From Plantago major (Eukaryota > Streptophyta > Magnoliopsida > Lamiales > Plantaginaceae), in contig JAIFAC010000266.1 in the NCBI GenBank assembly GCA_026545765.1, forward strand, positions 62,001-126,000: a stretch of DNA of 64,000 nt. The letters are read 5' to 3'. The translations under genes were made by a program, and so were the position numbers. Numbering within the stretch: the first letter of the stretch is position 1; every line of letters starts with the position of its first letter. Shown here piece after piece: positions 32,836-44,878 of this stretch. A model generated the notes under the pieces. The model was not told the DNA's origin. It did not search any database and saw only the letters and a list, made by a program, of their open reading frames with translations.

Positions 32836-33400
32836 TTTTAAAATCCTGTTATTTCATTTTATTTTATTTATTAAATTTATATTTTATTTTAGTGAATAAA
32901 ATGATGTATTTAATTAATAATAATATTATAGATTGATGTTTATGGATTCGTCTTGTCACGATGAATTGAAATATATGTTCAAAATATTTTCGGAGTTTTG
33001 TAGATAAATTTATATGATATTTAATAAAACTATATATCCAACCAACATACAAAAAATGAATATTATTGAAAGATATATTGGTTGAAAATGCAACTAATTC
33101 CACAAAATTTCACGCAGGATTGAATTAATGTAATAAATTCTATATTTTTAAAATTCCATTATTATCTTATTTAATAAATTTATATTTTTATTAATGAATA
33201 AAATGATTTATTTAATTAATAGTAGTATTCGAGATTGATGTCTATGGATTCGTCTTGTCACGACGAATTCAAATATATGTTTAAAATATTTTTTGGATTT
33301 TTGTAAATAAATTAAGTTATATTAGATTTAATAAAACTATATGTAGTCAACATACAAAAAATAACAGTTGAATATATAATTAAGGAAATATTTGAATGGA
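32836..33400. repeat. Two tandem ~290-bp AT-rich units
   Basis: Unit 1 (about 32836-33130) and unit 2 (about 33131-33400) share GAATAAAATGAT, GATTGATGTYTATGGATTCG, TCTTGTCACGAYGAATT and CCAACATACAAAAAAT-type words. No coding capacity. Confidence 0.7.
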
Positions 33401-33548
33401 CCGGATTGTCCTTACTAATTGTTCTAGATATCAGGATGAACCGTGAACAGACCAAAACACCCCCCACAACTTTTTTCAGCCAATTAAAATTGAGTATTGT
33501 ACACGTAAGCATGAAAATGAACCAATAAAAAAGGCTTGAAAACTTTTT

Positions 33549-33551
33549 CAA

Positions 33552-33608
<57 letters not shown>
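33549..33608. repeat. (AT)n microsatellite
   Basis: About 28 AT repeats directly beside the poly-A end of the LINE fragment. Confidence 0.9.
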
Positions 33609-33610
<2 letters not shown>

Positions 33611-33990
33611 GTTTTTTTTTAGAACCGAAAAACTTTTATTTCATTCCAATCGCTAACATAACCGATCCAGAGATCCAGCAAAATCAAAACAACCACAAAC
33701 AATCTAATTTAGCATAAGTGTTGCAATAACACGAGAACTTTCTATCCCGCCAAAGATATATTAATAACATCATTGATTATACTCAAAGAAGTCTAGTGTT
33801 ACGGCTTTTGGTTGAATAGAACTTTATTTCTTTCCTTCCATATGGCATAGACAGCTTCCGTAAACGCACATCGCAAAATTTTTGCACGCCATCCAGTTCT
33901 CCTCATTTGTCGACATAGCCACGCGACTTCATCTTCCCAATTGTATGGGGTTTTTAATCTATCTAACAACGATCTTGAAGAGCAACTTTA
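33609..33990 (-). mobile_element. 5'-truncated LINE (L1/RTE-like) 3' end
   Basis: Minus-strand coding reads NWEDEVAWLCRQMRR, GWRAKILRCAFTEAVYAIW and KERNKVLFNQKP then stop. This resembles the zf-RVT C-terminal region of plant L1 LINEs. The 3' end carries a poly-A tract (plus-strand TTTTTTTTTT at 33611-33620) next to the AT microsatellite. Only the last few hundred bases are present, as usual for truncated target-primed insertions. Confidence 0.7.
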
Positions 33991-35080
33991 GTTGGAGAGA
34001 GTACGATCTATGGTGCAGAACAATTAATGCAAATTATATAATGTATTAAACTTTACATAACTAAACCTTTTTTCACATCACCAAGTTGAAGCCGTGCACA
34101 TGCAAAGCAAGGTCCATGGAAATAGATTATAAAAAATCAAACTAAATCTGGAAAAGAAAGATCAAGATAGTAAGCTACTGAACATAAACGAGATAAGGCC
34201 GATTCTTATAGAACCTTGAGGCATCCGTGTTTGTCTGATAGAATCCCTACGTTTCATGCCGCTAAATGCGTAATTATTCCTAATGTGCAATTAGAGATTT
34301 CAATATCGTTGTAACAATTCGCAATTTCCAAATACAATCAAGATTAAATTTATATATGTCGGAAGTCTTTGAATTACGGTTTATAGTAGTAAATTGACTC
34401 GGGATGTCATTTTCCACGGACACATAGCATAGGAACAAACAAGTATCGTAAACGGTTCGCATGTCATGATGACAATCGCTTTATATAGCGATGAATCTTA
34501 ACGGTTTTATTATCAATGGGTGGAAGTGTAAAGAAGGACCCCGACCTAGCTCTTTATATGCTACTCCAAACTTCCTAGCTATCACACCACTACGTAATTA
34601 ACTCTAACGACAACGAAGTTCAATACTAAATACCAAGGCACAAATAATACCAAGACTTCACTCGCTCAATGAAACTACTATGTCACCTGTAAGAACATCA
34701 CACTCAAAAGGATGTATAGAGTTGTATAATCACAATTACGCCGAATAACTATTTTATTAATATATCACGGTATATAAAAGAAGTAGTACAAACAGTTTCT
34801 TCGCCTTTTGTAAAGTAATTAGCTACTCATGATCAAGTATTCTAGCACAACAAATTAACTATAGTAATCAAAAGTGCAAGAAGGAAAAGAAAGCTTAGTC
34901 TTTGATGTCTTCTTGCCCTAGGGTTTCCTCCTTGTTGCTAATGGCCGGTTTTGCGATTTTGGGGTTTCAGAACGCTCGACTTTTAGGTTTTAAAAGGAGT
35001 AAATTTCAATGGGACGACGGGTAAAGTAGAGTCAAACGCTTAGTGAAACATGTGAAGTTACGATAATCTTTCATGTTGCA
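33991..35080. other. Region without recognised gene
   Basis: No domain is recognised on either strand. GGAAACCCTAGGGCAAGAAG on the minus strand near 34912-34931 resembles the 5' leader of some plant retroelements, but no element boundary could be fixed. Confidence 0.3.
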
Positions 35081-35411
35081 TGTTGAGGTAAGATCCCAAC
35101 TACTTAGAGATTATTCACCTCACGGTAATGGCTAAGGTAAGAAGTCTGCATCATGAAGAGCCAAGATGTGAGAGCTCACCCTAAGCTCGGTAAGAACCCG
35201 CACAAGTGACTTGAGTGGAGGGGGTTAGGACCCGCTTGTTAAGTGTCAAACCGTTGGAGACTTTACTCAAGAGAGATCAAGATCGCTCAGATAATGTTCG
35301 GGATTAGTTTCAGAAGATGACTTACCTTAACATGGGGAAGTGTGCCATATTTATAGGAATTTCTCAAAGAGGAGGACTCCTGGATCGTGCAAGTGTTATC
35401 CTAACCATAAA
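35081..35411 (-). repeat. Gypsy 3' LTR
   Basis: It ends, on the minus strand, CTTACCTCAACA. It is colinear with 41203-41538. The outer boundary at 35081 is clear; the inner one is approximate. TATAAATATGG on the minus strand near 35355 is the LTR TATA region. Confidence 0.75.
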
Positions 35412-35479
35412 ACTTTTCTTCTAGCTCAAAGCTTCCATCGACTCGCCCAAAGAATTTTGTAAGGTCCTTCCCATTTGGG

Positions 35480-36680
35480 CTTGAGTTTCCCAACATTGCT
35501 CGTAATATCGGCTCTTCCGAGGACTAAGTCTCCGACTTGTATATCTTGGGAAGACGCGCTTGTTGTAGGCTCAAGCAATGGCTTGGTATCGAAGGATGTT
35601 AGCTAGCCTTACTTCGCTTTGTCTTCAAGGAGCTCAAGGTCGAGATCCTTGCGACTTCATTGTCACCGGGTTGTCAGCTGGATCCTCCGGTTTCCACGCT
35701 ACTCAAGGAATGACCGCCTTGATCCATAGACAAGGGAAAAGGCGCTCTTGTGTAGAGGTTCGAGTCGTCATTATGTGCCCAAAGGACCGCTACGAGATCA
35801 TCTCGCCTAACTATCTTGGGAGGTCCTCAACCTTTTCTCCAAAATTTTGACGATGGTATTGTTGGTGGCTTCTACTTGACCATTAGCTTGGGGTGGCTAA
35901 TGGAAGTGAAGCTGTTCTATTCGAAGATTGAAGCCACCTTCCGCCTTGCCTAAGAGAATCGAGCCCCATTATCCGACACTAGGACTCTTGGAAGTCCGAA
36001 GCGGATGATGTTCTTCCGTATGAATGTCCGCATTCTTTCGCTGATGGTCGAAACCGCCTCGCCAACCCACTTAGTGAAATACTCCACGCCACAATCAAGA
36101 ACTTCTTCCGATGGGTTCCATGGGAAGGGACCAACTATGTCTATGCCCCATCGTCAAATGGACATGCTATAATTGACGGAATCATAGGGTTGGTCGGGCG
36201 ATGTGGTATGTTCATAATATCGGCCTTCACAGCACGAGCGGTTGGCAAGATCGGCCAATGGTAGTTAATAGTATCCTTGTCTTATGATCTTCTGCGCCAA
36301 GGTTCTTCCCGAGTGACTTCCACAACTTCCATCATGGATTTCTCCACCACGCTTTCGCTCGGGATCCAGCCATCTCATGTGGGTGCCGTGAAGGATTTTT
36401 GTAGAGATCCTCTCCATGATGAAGTATCTCATTGCTCGGCATAGGATCTTCTTTGCTTCTCTATGATCCAAGGTAGAGAGCCATCCTTGAGATAGTGGAA
36501 TATGTCACCATCCATTTCTTTCAAAGGCTCAAGAGGAAGACTTGTCCATTGAGTTTGCCAAGGAGGAGTCCGTATGGTCATCAAGATGACACTTCTCGTG
36601 TCCAGAGCTCCTAAGGCCGAGGCGCATTTGGAGAGGGAATCGCTTTTTCGCTCCATTCTCGTGAAATTGGTCAAGAGGAA
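35480..36680 (-). pseudogene. Gypsy integrase relic
   Basis: Reading minus: EIHDGSCGSHSGRTLAQKII and RQGYY (zinc-binding side, 36265-36330), WGIDIVGPFPWNPSEE (about 36105-36155), VEYFTKWV (36075), then RFGLPRVLVSDNGARF (35955-36010). Tat elements normally have VDYFTKW, so a catalytic Asp appears as Glu. No full frame survives. Confidence 0.75.
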
Positions 36681-36689
36681 TTCTTAAAG

Positions 36690-37700
36690 TGCTCAACCTC
36701 TTTTTGAGAAGTTCCAAGTACTTGATCATGTTAGTCCTTTAGCGGTAAAGGACCCGAGAACTGGATTGCACGAGTTGTGAATCTGTAAGCCTTAATTCTT
36801 TTCACCAAGAGCTCGCCATCCTTAGGTGAGGAGTGCCTCATACTCAAATTTCGTTGTTTGTTACTTTAAAGTTGAGGGTGATGGCGATTCTAGCTTGGCT
36901 CCTTCAGACTTTCAAGAAAAATTCCTATTCCTCCCAATCGCCCAAGAGAGGACCCATCTACTTGTAAGGCCCAACAATCCTTGTTTCCCAATTTGCTTTC
37001 AGCATAAAGTGGGCACCTTTTCGCCCTCCCGCTTCTTGTCGGAAGATGCAGTGTCAAGTGTTGGTGCCTCGCCTAAGAGAAACATGTGCCTCACCCTTAA
37101 TGAATCATCCATGGGTTCGATACTCACCCAAAGTCGAAACTATTCCCATGTGTCTCTTTAGGCCTTTCTCTTTTACTTTTTCTTCCTCCATGGAATCTTT
37201 TACTGGGTGATCATGACATGGCTCACATTTTCTGTGGACTTTGGTTCCTCCTTCGCTTTCCTCCGGATAATCAACTGTGAAGTCGGCAAGAAATCCTTCT
37301 TCGCGATGGAGCTTGACGATCATATTCACTTAACTCAATCGCCCACTGGACAAGCCGCCCCGACCGTCCGCTTTCCTAGGACATGTTTGAGTGGTTCATC
37401 GGTGAGGACCAAAATCGCGATTCGGCAAGGCTTTAGTCGCTGCAAGGTAAACTAGTGCGGCGAAGCTTCGATCTTGACATATTCGGCCTTAGAGCCCAAA
37501 AGGGCCTTGCTCAAGTAGTAGATCGGTAAATGGTCGCTTTTGTATTCGCATCAACAGTAACTCATCGCTTCATCAAGAGTGGCGATAAAGGTAAATAGGT
37601 TCACCCTCTCATCGTTTAGACAAGAGGGTGGTGAGAGGAGATACTTTTTCGTTATCCAGGCCTCTTCGCACTCCTTTGTCCACTCAAACTTGTCCCTTTC
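36690..37700 (-). pseudogene. Gypsy RNase H and connection region relic
   Basis: The segment EGFLADFTVDYPEE (37105-37329 frame) resembles the connection between RT and the second RNase H domain of Tat elements. Remaining motifs are scattered over three frames. Confidence 0.5.
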
Positions 37701-37759
37701 CTTAGAATCTTCAAGAAGGGTAAGTTTTTCTCATGACTTGGAGATAAACGGCTTAATTC

Positions 37760-38480
37760 CATCACCCTTCCCAAAAGCTTCAACCTCATTGATTGTTTTT
37801 GCCGTGGTAAGTCCAGATTGCCTTTATTTTCTCCGGTTCGTTCACGATACCTCTCTCGTGACCATGTAGCCAAGAAACTTTCCTCCCTTTACTCCAACGA
37901 CACTTTTCGTGGTTCAACTTCATTCCATATTTCCAGAGAATGGAAAAGCAATTGTTGAGATGCTCGATATGCTCCTCTTCGCCTTGTTTTTACAAGCATG
38001 TCATCCACATAGACTTCCATGGTTTTACCCAACTCTTCTCTTGAACATCTTTTTACCAACAAGGTATGTAGCGCTGCTTCGAGACCAAATGGCATGACCT
38101 TCAAGCGAGACCCTCTCGCCGCCAAGAAGGCCGCCTTCTTGATGTCTTCCGGCCATCCTCGATTTGGTAGAAGCCTTGATATGCGCCCATGAAGCTTAGG
38201 AGCGCACATCCCGCAAAGGGAATCAACAACCGGTCTATGCGGTAATGGATATGGATCCTTTGGGCAAAACTTGTCGAGTCTAGTGAAGTCATTACATTCT
38301 CCACTTTCCTGGCCTTTCGACGAGGACAACGTTATATACCCAAATGTAATTCGACTTCTTCAATATGTCCTACTTTCATCAACTTGTCCACCTCTCCCTA
38401 TGATAGTATCTTCAACAGTTCAAATCCTTCCTCTTTGTTTGATATGTTTTACCGTCGGATCCATGTTCGCACGGTGAATC
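37760..38480 (-). pseudogene. Gypsy reverse transcriptase relic
   Basis: TRLDKFCPKDPYPLPHR (about 38225-38280), CALLSFMGAYQGFYQIEDG (other frame), LKVMPFGLE and GKTMEVYVDDMLVKTR with YVDD at 38000-38011. The order and wording match Tat/Ogre-type reverse transcriptases. At least two frameshifts interrupt it. Confidence 0.85.
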
Positions 38481-38885
38481 GCGATCCTCGGGTCTATCCC
38501 TTAAGGTCATCTTCAGGCTCTGCAAAGACATCGTGGTTGTCTCGGAGGCATATGATGAGCTTCATTTCTACTTCGTGCTCATCTCTGCTCCAATTGGTTA
38601 CCTTCTCAATTCCTTCAATCAATCGGACCTCTTTCAAGGCTTCATGAGGTTCCATCCCGGCGCTTCGAATTTTTCTTTAAGTGATCCAGACCAAATTCTT
38701 CCTTTGATGGGGTAAGAGCCACTGGGGACTCGAGCCCTTTGGTGACCGGAAGAACGCATCAAGTCATTCCGGTCGATATGATATAACATTCCCAAGCTTC
38801 TCTTACATTTCCACTTCTTCACCCACGCCGCTTGGGGTTGGAAACTTTACCCTATTGTGTAGGGAGACGAATTGCCTTGAATTGA

Positions 38886-39257
38886 TTAAGTCCGGCCCAA
38901 GATCACGTTATAGTCAAAGGTGCTATCGACCACCACAAAGAGGATTGTCTCACCACTCTTGCCTGAAAGGTGCCCATAGAGACTCAGTGCCATAATTCCA
39001 ATGGACGCATACGATCCTCCAAAACCCACCAAAGAAGTATATACACGCCCATATTGAATTCGTCCCAGTGCATTTGCTCCACGGTCCTTTTGAGATGACA
39101 TTGAAGAACTTCCTGCGACAAGTACTTTGTCGACCTTGTAAGTGGCGATAACCAGAGAAACAACCAAAGGAACGCTTGGTCCTTGATATCTCCTCCACCA
39201 GACGCTGGGGGGGATTTCGCCATCATCAAAGGTGATGATGCTTGTGCCTTCTGTCAA
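38886..39257 (-). pseudogene. Gypsy aspartic protease relic
   Basis: A 123-codon frame contains VDKVLVAGSSSM (active-site region; the usual Asp is Ala here), GRVYTSLVGFGG and VVDSTFDYNVILGRT, the conserved protease end of Tat elements. The missing Asp implies inactivity unless it is a sequence error. Confidence 0.7.
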
Positions 39258-39259
39258 GG

Positions 39260-40970
39260 TGCATAGCTCTATCGTTGTTTCTCAAGTGTTGCGCGTCCTT
39301 TCCCTTGCATTTCAATCGCCTCCCCCATTGGTCCTCCCAAGAATGGCATTGATAACTCCGCTATAGGAAGGTTTTCCATCTCCATATCATCGTGGTACCC
39401 TCGTATCTTTTGGGCATGCCGAGGTGGGATCTTCGCTAGAGGGCGGTAAGGACCTCCGGAGGTTCCAACCACGCTCCTCCCTTCTTTGTTCATTCTTCCG
39501 TGTCCGGAAGGTTCCTCTTCATATAGGTTCTTTCATTTTCCGCCCTTATCATCCTCTATTTCTATCTTCAATCGACACACCTCCGCTGAGTGACCTTTTG
39601 CTTGTGGAACCTACAATAGTCCTTGGAAGCTTTGTTCTTCTTGTTGCTCCTCGTGACGCTTTCGCCATCAGATATCCAAGTTTTTATCAACGATAGAAGC
39701 CAAGATGTCGGATCTTGGTCTGCTGAGGCGAGTATACTTGTGTATCTCCTCGTGGAGTTCTCTCTGGAATTCCTCTTATCTCTAAGTTCTCTTTTTGTTC
39801 AAACTTTCCGACGAGGAGGAGGTTCCGTCAGATTTGCTATTTTCCTTTTGCTCCAAATTTTATCTGGACATTTCGTCGATACTCTTCTCCATACAAGACT
39901 CCTTCACGATATCTTCCAAGTACTTTTCAGCCAGGATTTCTTCACCGGAAAGCTTTTTTCCGAGATCATCATTGTAAGTGGTATATAGGTGTCGTAATTC
40001 GCTCTTTGATGCTATGAGGTTCTACCGGCGATTTCGCATTGAAACGGTCAAGAAAGGTTCTAAGGTCCTCATTCTATTTCTCGGATTATTCCCCAGTGCT
40101 CAATCGAATTCTTCGCCTTTTGCTTTCTCAAATCTTTTCAGAAGAGGGAAGCGATATCCGACAGACTTGATGGAACCATTAGCAAAGGAGGTCCACCAAT
40201 CCATTGCTTCCCCCAAAGAGTGTAGTGGAAAAGTTGAGAGCTTTCATGTTATCATTCAGGCCGTTGGTCTCCATCTTACTTTTGTATCTAGTGAGGTGCC
40301 CCACAGGACAAGTGTCTCCGTAATAGTATTCAAGGTTTGGAATAGTGGAGTCGTATGCCTTTCCTTCCTAATCTCGCCACATAGAGGATTGGGAGCTCTA
40401 AGAGTCACCTTCTCACGTGCCTTCACCATCTTGCTCAGAGTGTTGATTTCATGCTTCTAAGGCCTTTTGTTGGAGATAAATCGCCAGTTAGCTTCTCACC
40501 ACCCCTGGGTTGATGGCCACATCCGAGGAAGATCATTGAGAGGAACTATTGAGATGCTCTCCGCCACATGATCTCGTGCATGTTGTTGTGCTCCACGCCG
40601 ACTAGTTCCAATTTCATCCACTGTGGTATCACCGACTTCTCCTCGTTGTTCGTGAGAAGCAGCATTCTTCGCTGAGAAGATTCCTTAGATCTTTCGTTGA
40701 GCTTGTTCCCCACCTTTGTTGGATAGGACGATGCTCATTCCTTGATCAGTGTTCACTTGTCTCTAATCGCCAAAGGAGGAGGGTCGAGGAGTCCGGAGGT
40801 TGTTTGATCCAAAGCATCCTTGAATAGTGGTGAGTAAGAGGTTAACCAACGATTCTCATTCATCCCAAACTCGGGACGAATGATCCGCCCATTTGGAAAG
40901 GTAAAGTTTCTTCCGGAGGAGGACCATGTGTTCTGACGGAGGAACTTGTCCTTCACCCCAAGCACTGGTC
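39260..40970 (-). pseudogene. Gypsy gag relic
   Basis: DYCRFHKQKGHSAEVCRLK at 39555-39625 is the zinc-binding tail of Tat gag. Upstream lie EILAEKYLEDIVKE-like and ARKWW-like segments, with a final frame at 40753-40965 near the N-terminus. Plus-strand frames over this region (39424-40460) are antisense shadows. Confidence 0.6.
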
Positions 40971-41184
40971 CTTATCATGGATCGCCTCTTTCCTCATCTC
41001 AAGAGAGATCACAGATGGCTGCCACTTGGACAATCCATCGATCTCTTGGAGGAGTTCCCGCCACCCTTCCTCTCCTAGTGGAGGTCTACCTCTTTCTTGA
41101 GTAGCTTGCCAATTCAAGAAGGCTGGTTCTCATGACCTTCTTGTTCTTGCCATTATCAAGAGAACGGAACTTTTCAGAAGATTC

Positions 41185-41202
41185 CCACAGACGGCGCCAA
41201 AA
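41185..41202 (-). promoter_or_regulatory. Gypsy primer-binding site
   Basis: On the minus strand, the LTR end CCCCAACA is followed by TTTTGGCGCCGTCTGTGGGA. TGGCGCC is the common start of plant gypsy priming sites. The exact tRNA is not assigned. Confidence 0.7.
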
Positions 41203-41538
41203 TGTTGGGGTAAGATCCCAACTACTTAGACATTATTCACCTCACGGGTAATGGCTAAGGTAAGAAGTCTGCATCGCGTAAGAGCCAAGATGTGAGAGCT
41301 CGACCCTAAGCTCGGTAAGAACCTGCACAAGTGACTTGAGTGGGGGGGGGGGGGGGGTAGGACCCCATTTTCTAAGTGTCAAACTGGTTGGAGACTTTAC
41401 TCAAGAGAGACCGGAGATCTGCTCTGTATAATGTTCGAGATTAGTTTCGTAAGATGACTTACCTTAACATGGGGAAGTGTGCCATATTTATAGGAATTTC
41501 TCAAAGAGGGAGGACTCCTCTGGATCGTGCCAAGTGTA
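41203..41538 (-). repeat. Gypsy 5' LTR
   Basis: Colinear with 35081-35411. Differences include CTG/CAG versus CG (ATCTGCTCTG here against ATCGCTCAG in the left copy; TTTCGTAAG here against TTTCAGAAG) and a suspicious run of about 17 G at 41341-41357. Confidence 0.75.
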
Positions 41539-42203
41539 ATTGATTCCTTTTAGATTGACCTCGTGTCCAAAACTTGCCCTCAAGATGGTGTGCCATGGGC
41601 AAAGTTTGCCCGGGGCATGTTATGTCTCACAAAGTTTGCTTAATGCATTTTTCTTCTAGTATCTAATTAAAGTAATTATTATTATAATTTATATAAACTT
41701 GGTAATGTTTTGACTTGGGGGAAGTTTGCTCTGGGCAAAGTTTGCTCGGGGCAAAGTTTGCCCTGGGCAAGGTTGTCTTGGTAATGTTTTTTCGTCACAC
41801 AAAGTCAGCTTAATGCATTTTTTATAACAAAAATTCTATAAAATAATCATGTCTATTGTGGTGAATTCTTGTCTGTTTACATTATATTTCTTATGATGAC
41901 AGCTAGTTGATTCCTTTTAGATTGACCTTGTGTCGAAAACTTGGCCCTGGACATTGTTTTCCACCGGCAAAGTTCGCAATGGGCATGTTATGCCTCACAA
42001 AGTTTGCTTAATGCATTTTTTATTCTTGTATCTTATTAAAGTAATTATTATTATAATTTATATAAACTTGGTAATATTTTTACTCAGGGAAAGTTTGCCT
42101 TGGGCAAAGTTTGCTCGGGGCAAAGTATGCCCGGGGCAAGGTTGTCTTTGTAATGTTTTTTCCTCACACAAAGTATGCTCAATGCACTTTCTACCGAGCA
42201 ACA
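41539..42203. repeat. Tandem duplication (~367 bp) rich in GGGCAAAGTTTGC words
   Basis: TTGATTCCTTTTAGATTGAC begins both units (41540 and 41907). Each ends with a cluster of GGGCAAAGTTTGCTCGG-type repeats and AATGTTTTTTC. Words such as GGGCAAAGTTTGCCC are self-complementary. The first unit abuts the gypsy LTR. Element class unknown. Confidence 0.7.
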
Positions 42204-42424
42204 TTCTTTTCACCCCGCAATGCAGCCTTACCCGGGAAACAACGTTTGATGAAACCCATAGTTGATGCTGTCCCTGAACCCACAACTATGGGTATGTGAC
42301 CATCCCTCACACCAAATATCAACTCCACATCCTCCCTTACTGGTGTGAGGAATACATTGCCAAAAAGGAACCCTCTATCCCCATCTAACACATGATACCT
42401 CTTAACAATACTTATGATATTCAT
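42191..42424 (-). pseudogene. Unidentified coding fragment
   Basis: A 77-codon frame contains DGDRGFLFGNVFLTPVREDV and ELIFGVRDGHIPIV. The LTP..DV..IFGV..G.IP pattern faintly recalls plant mobile-domain or MULE-associated proteins. The match is weak. Confidence 0.25.
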
Positions 42425-43384
42425 ATCACACTTTTGAAATGCTTGAAATCATTTTCTTAGATACTTTCAACAAGGCATTAAAAAGTGCCGTAATGGTGTT
42501 TTCTTTATGGTCGCTATATGCTCATTGGTAAATTCGACATCAGAATCCTTTACTACGATTCGACGTTACTCTTATAGCTCATAGCAACCGTATCTATATA
42601 TATAAAATTAAAAATTAATGCTATCGCCACGTATGAGAGTATTTAAATACTATACACAAATAGATCTCCATGTAATCACAAAGATCATCCAGATTATACC
42701 GTGTGTGTTCCACAGAAGTTTAAGACTCTTGACATCATGGAAAATCAAGGACCATCGCAACAAATAACATGTTTACGAGTGACAGAGTTAGTTATAAGTC
42801 AGGAAATCATCACTATATGTGAATAACACTATAGCATTATACAAACATTGATTTTCTTTTCCATTACGATTACCTTTGTCAAGTGTGATTTCTACTAACT
42901 TTGTTTCCTTCTAGTGTCATTAACATCTATATAATCTATATTTAAAGCTTTTATCGTAAAATATATTCCTTAGTCGATCCTCAAAATTTTGATTGGTGAA
43001 TAAACCATAAATTGTATCTAAACGTAGTATAATAATCTAACAAAACCTTTGTTGTTGCCATGTTGCCCATGTTTAACACTGCATTTCTTGTCATATCTTT
43101 GCAACATCTATGATTAAAACATACTACATAAGTTTCCGCTCACAACATAAAATTAATTATAACATATAACTTAGGAGCATATCTAATATATATAGTTTAC
43201 CTTAGAATGATCCGTGAAGGTCAGGTAGATGTTGATCTTTATGAAAGTTTCCTGCACACGTTAGATTACTAATTGAGTCATGTAAATTTATAGTCTGAAA
43301 TGCCTCTAAAATAGTCGATTATACTACATAGTAGAAACAAATCTGAAGTTGTTTAATGTCTACTAGTAATCAGCCAATATTATA
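42425..43384. other. AT-rich region without recognised feature
   Basis: No coding domain or transposon end was recognised. It may hold 3' flank or introns of the split-exon candidate to the right. Confidence 0.3.
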
Positions 43385-43992
43385 TCCAACCTGAGTATTT
43401 TTTAGAAACCTTGTTTACTTCTGAGGCATCCCATTTTGCAACCAGGGATAATCCTACAAAATTATCATGTTCCAACATATCACAAGTAAAGTAAAAAAAT
43501 GCAAATTATGTTCAAACCGACATGTAAATGATCAACATTAATCAAATTGATCTACCCGGTGACTCAAAGGTTGCATTGCGATTTTGATTCTCTCATCGCC
43601 TTCTTCAAATTCTATCTCTACACATTAGAAAATAATTTACAATCCCATAAATAAAACAGCCACCAATATACTGAACAAAAAATAAGAACAAAGAATTCTG
43701 AACAAAGGTATGCCTGTGTCAGATTCGCCCAAGGAGTTGTCTCTCCCACAATGCTGTGATTCCATTTCTGCAAGTCAGGTAACAAGAATTCGATTCTCGC
43801 ACTCAGATTTCGGTATTACTATATTACAAGCAATTATACTAAAACTGAATTCGGATTCTTAGCACTCTGTATTTCAGCAAGAGTTTACAAATAACTGAAA
43901 CTGAATACCTAAATCGATCCCCTCCAAGTCTTCACCATAACCAGCACATCCAGAATCATTGGAATTCTCCAAAACAAGCGTGCCGATGGTAT
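43385..43992 (-). pseudogene. Possible multi-exon gene fragment
   Basis: Four candidate exons on the minus strand join in frame. 43992-43909 gives TIGTLVLENSNDSGCAGYGE, with acceptor TTGCAG and donor GTATTC. 43767 to about 43712 gives MESQHCGRDNSLGESDT, with a GC donor. About 43627-43565 gives EIEFEEGDERIKIAM, with donor GTAGAT. About 43450-43385 begins DYPWLQNGMPQK then stop, with acceptor TTGTAG. No family is recognised. It could be a host gene remnant, a captured fragment or chance. Confidence 0.35.
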
Positions 43993-44059
43993 CTGCAACT
44001 CAAACAGAATCAAAATAGCAATAAACGCAGATGTTCCTTCTAGCTAGTGTTAATATCAT

Positions 44060-44870
44060 GATCTACCTAATTTTGACTCATCGCCGTTGGTTGGGTTACT
44101 TGAAACTCTCTGCCGTAGAAGCCCTAATCACGATATTGATAGTTACGGGAATCTATCGGATCGCGAGATTTGGGGGGAAAAAAGAGAAGTTTTGGAAACT
44201 GAGGGTTGTTGTGGCACGTGATATGTAAACAAAATAGGACACCATGGGTATTTATGTCATTTCGAGTCATTAGGTGACCTGCTTGTAACGAGAAATTGTA
44301 TCGTTGCCTTAGCGTTAAATTTTGTGCCTCTGGTGACCTCCCGGTACCATGTGCTATTAATATAACACATAATGAACTCACATGAAGGCAATTGAAGTTA
44401 ATCTTTAAATCTAATCAGCCACACAAATAATGACATACATTAAAATACATAATAAAAATGGCACTCTTCACAATACATCATTCAAAGCAAACAAATAAAA
44501 TCTTGAATTAAGCTAGAAAATTAAAAAGAAGTCTTGTCACATTAATCATTCATAAAGATAAATTTAAGAGAGGTCATTCCAATTATTTTAAAATAATTAC
44601 ACCAACAAATTAAAGGATAAAATAATCACATTTTTAAGTAGGAAAAATAAACCAAAAATATTTTCTCTTCTTTAAAAAAAGTACAAAATAAATAACCACA
44701 CATATTAAAAATTGACAAGTTACATTGACTTTTAAAACAAATATAATAAACATCTCAAACAATAACATAATCAAATTAAAATGATTCAAATATATTTTCA
44801 TACAACACTAACACAAGTAAAAGCATGCAAGGACAAAAATACTAAGGTATGTTAAAATATGGGGTATCAC
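44060..44870. other. AT-rich intergenic sequence
   Basis: No gene or element boundary is recognised. TGTGATACCCCATA on the minus strand near 44860-44875 could be an LTR start. Confidence 0.3.
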
Positions 44871-44878
44871 AGTTTCAC

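Larger units (their letters stand above)
35081..41538 (-). mobile_element. Ty3/gypsy retrotransposon, Tat-like, decayed
   Basis: Two direct repeats of about 330 bp flank a minus-strand gag-PR-RT-RNase H-INT order. The reverse transcriptase (CPKDPYPLPH, KVMPFGL, YVDDMLVK) and the gag tail with a C-x3-H...H-x4-C motif point to the Tat lineage. The priming site TGGCGCCGTCTGTGGGA abuts the right LTR. All frames carry stops or shifts. No clear 5-bp target duplication was found. Confidence 0.85.

Noticed and set aside
39424-40460. Plus-strand open frames of 90-160 codons over the gypsy gag region
   Set aside because: Antisense shadows of minus-strand gag, identified by the zinc-binding motif on the other strand.
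44031-44228. 65-codon plus-strand frame
   Set aside because: No family resemblance. It overlaps the upstream side of the minus-strand split-exon candidate.
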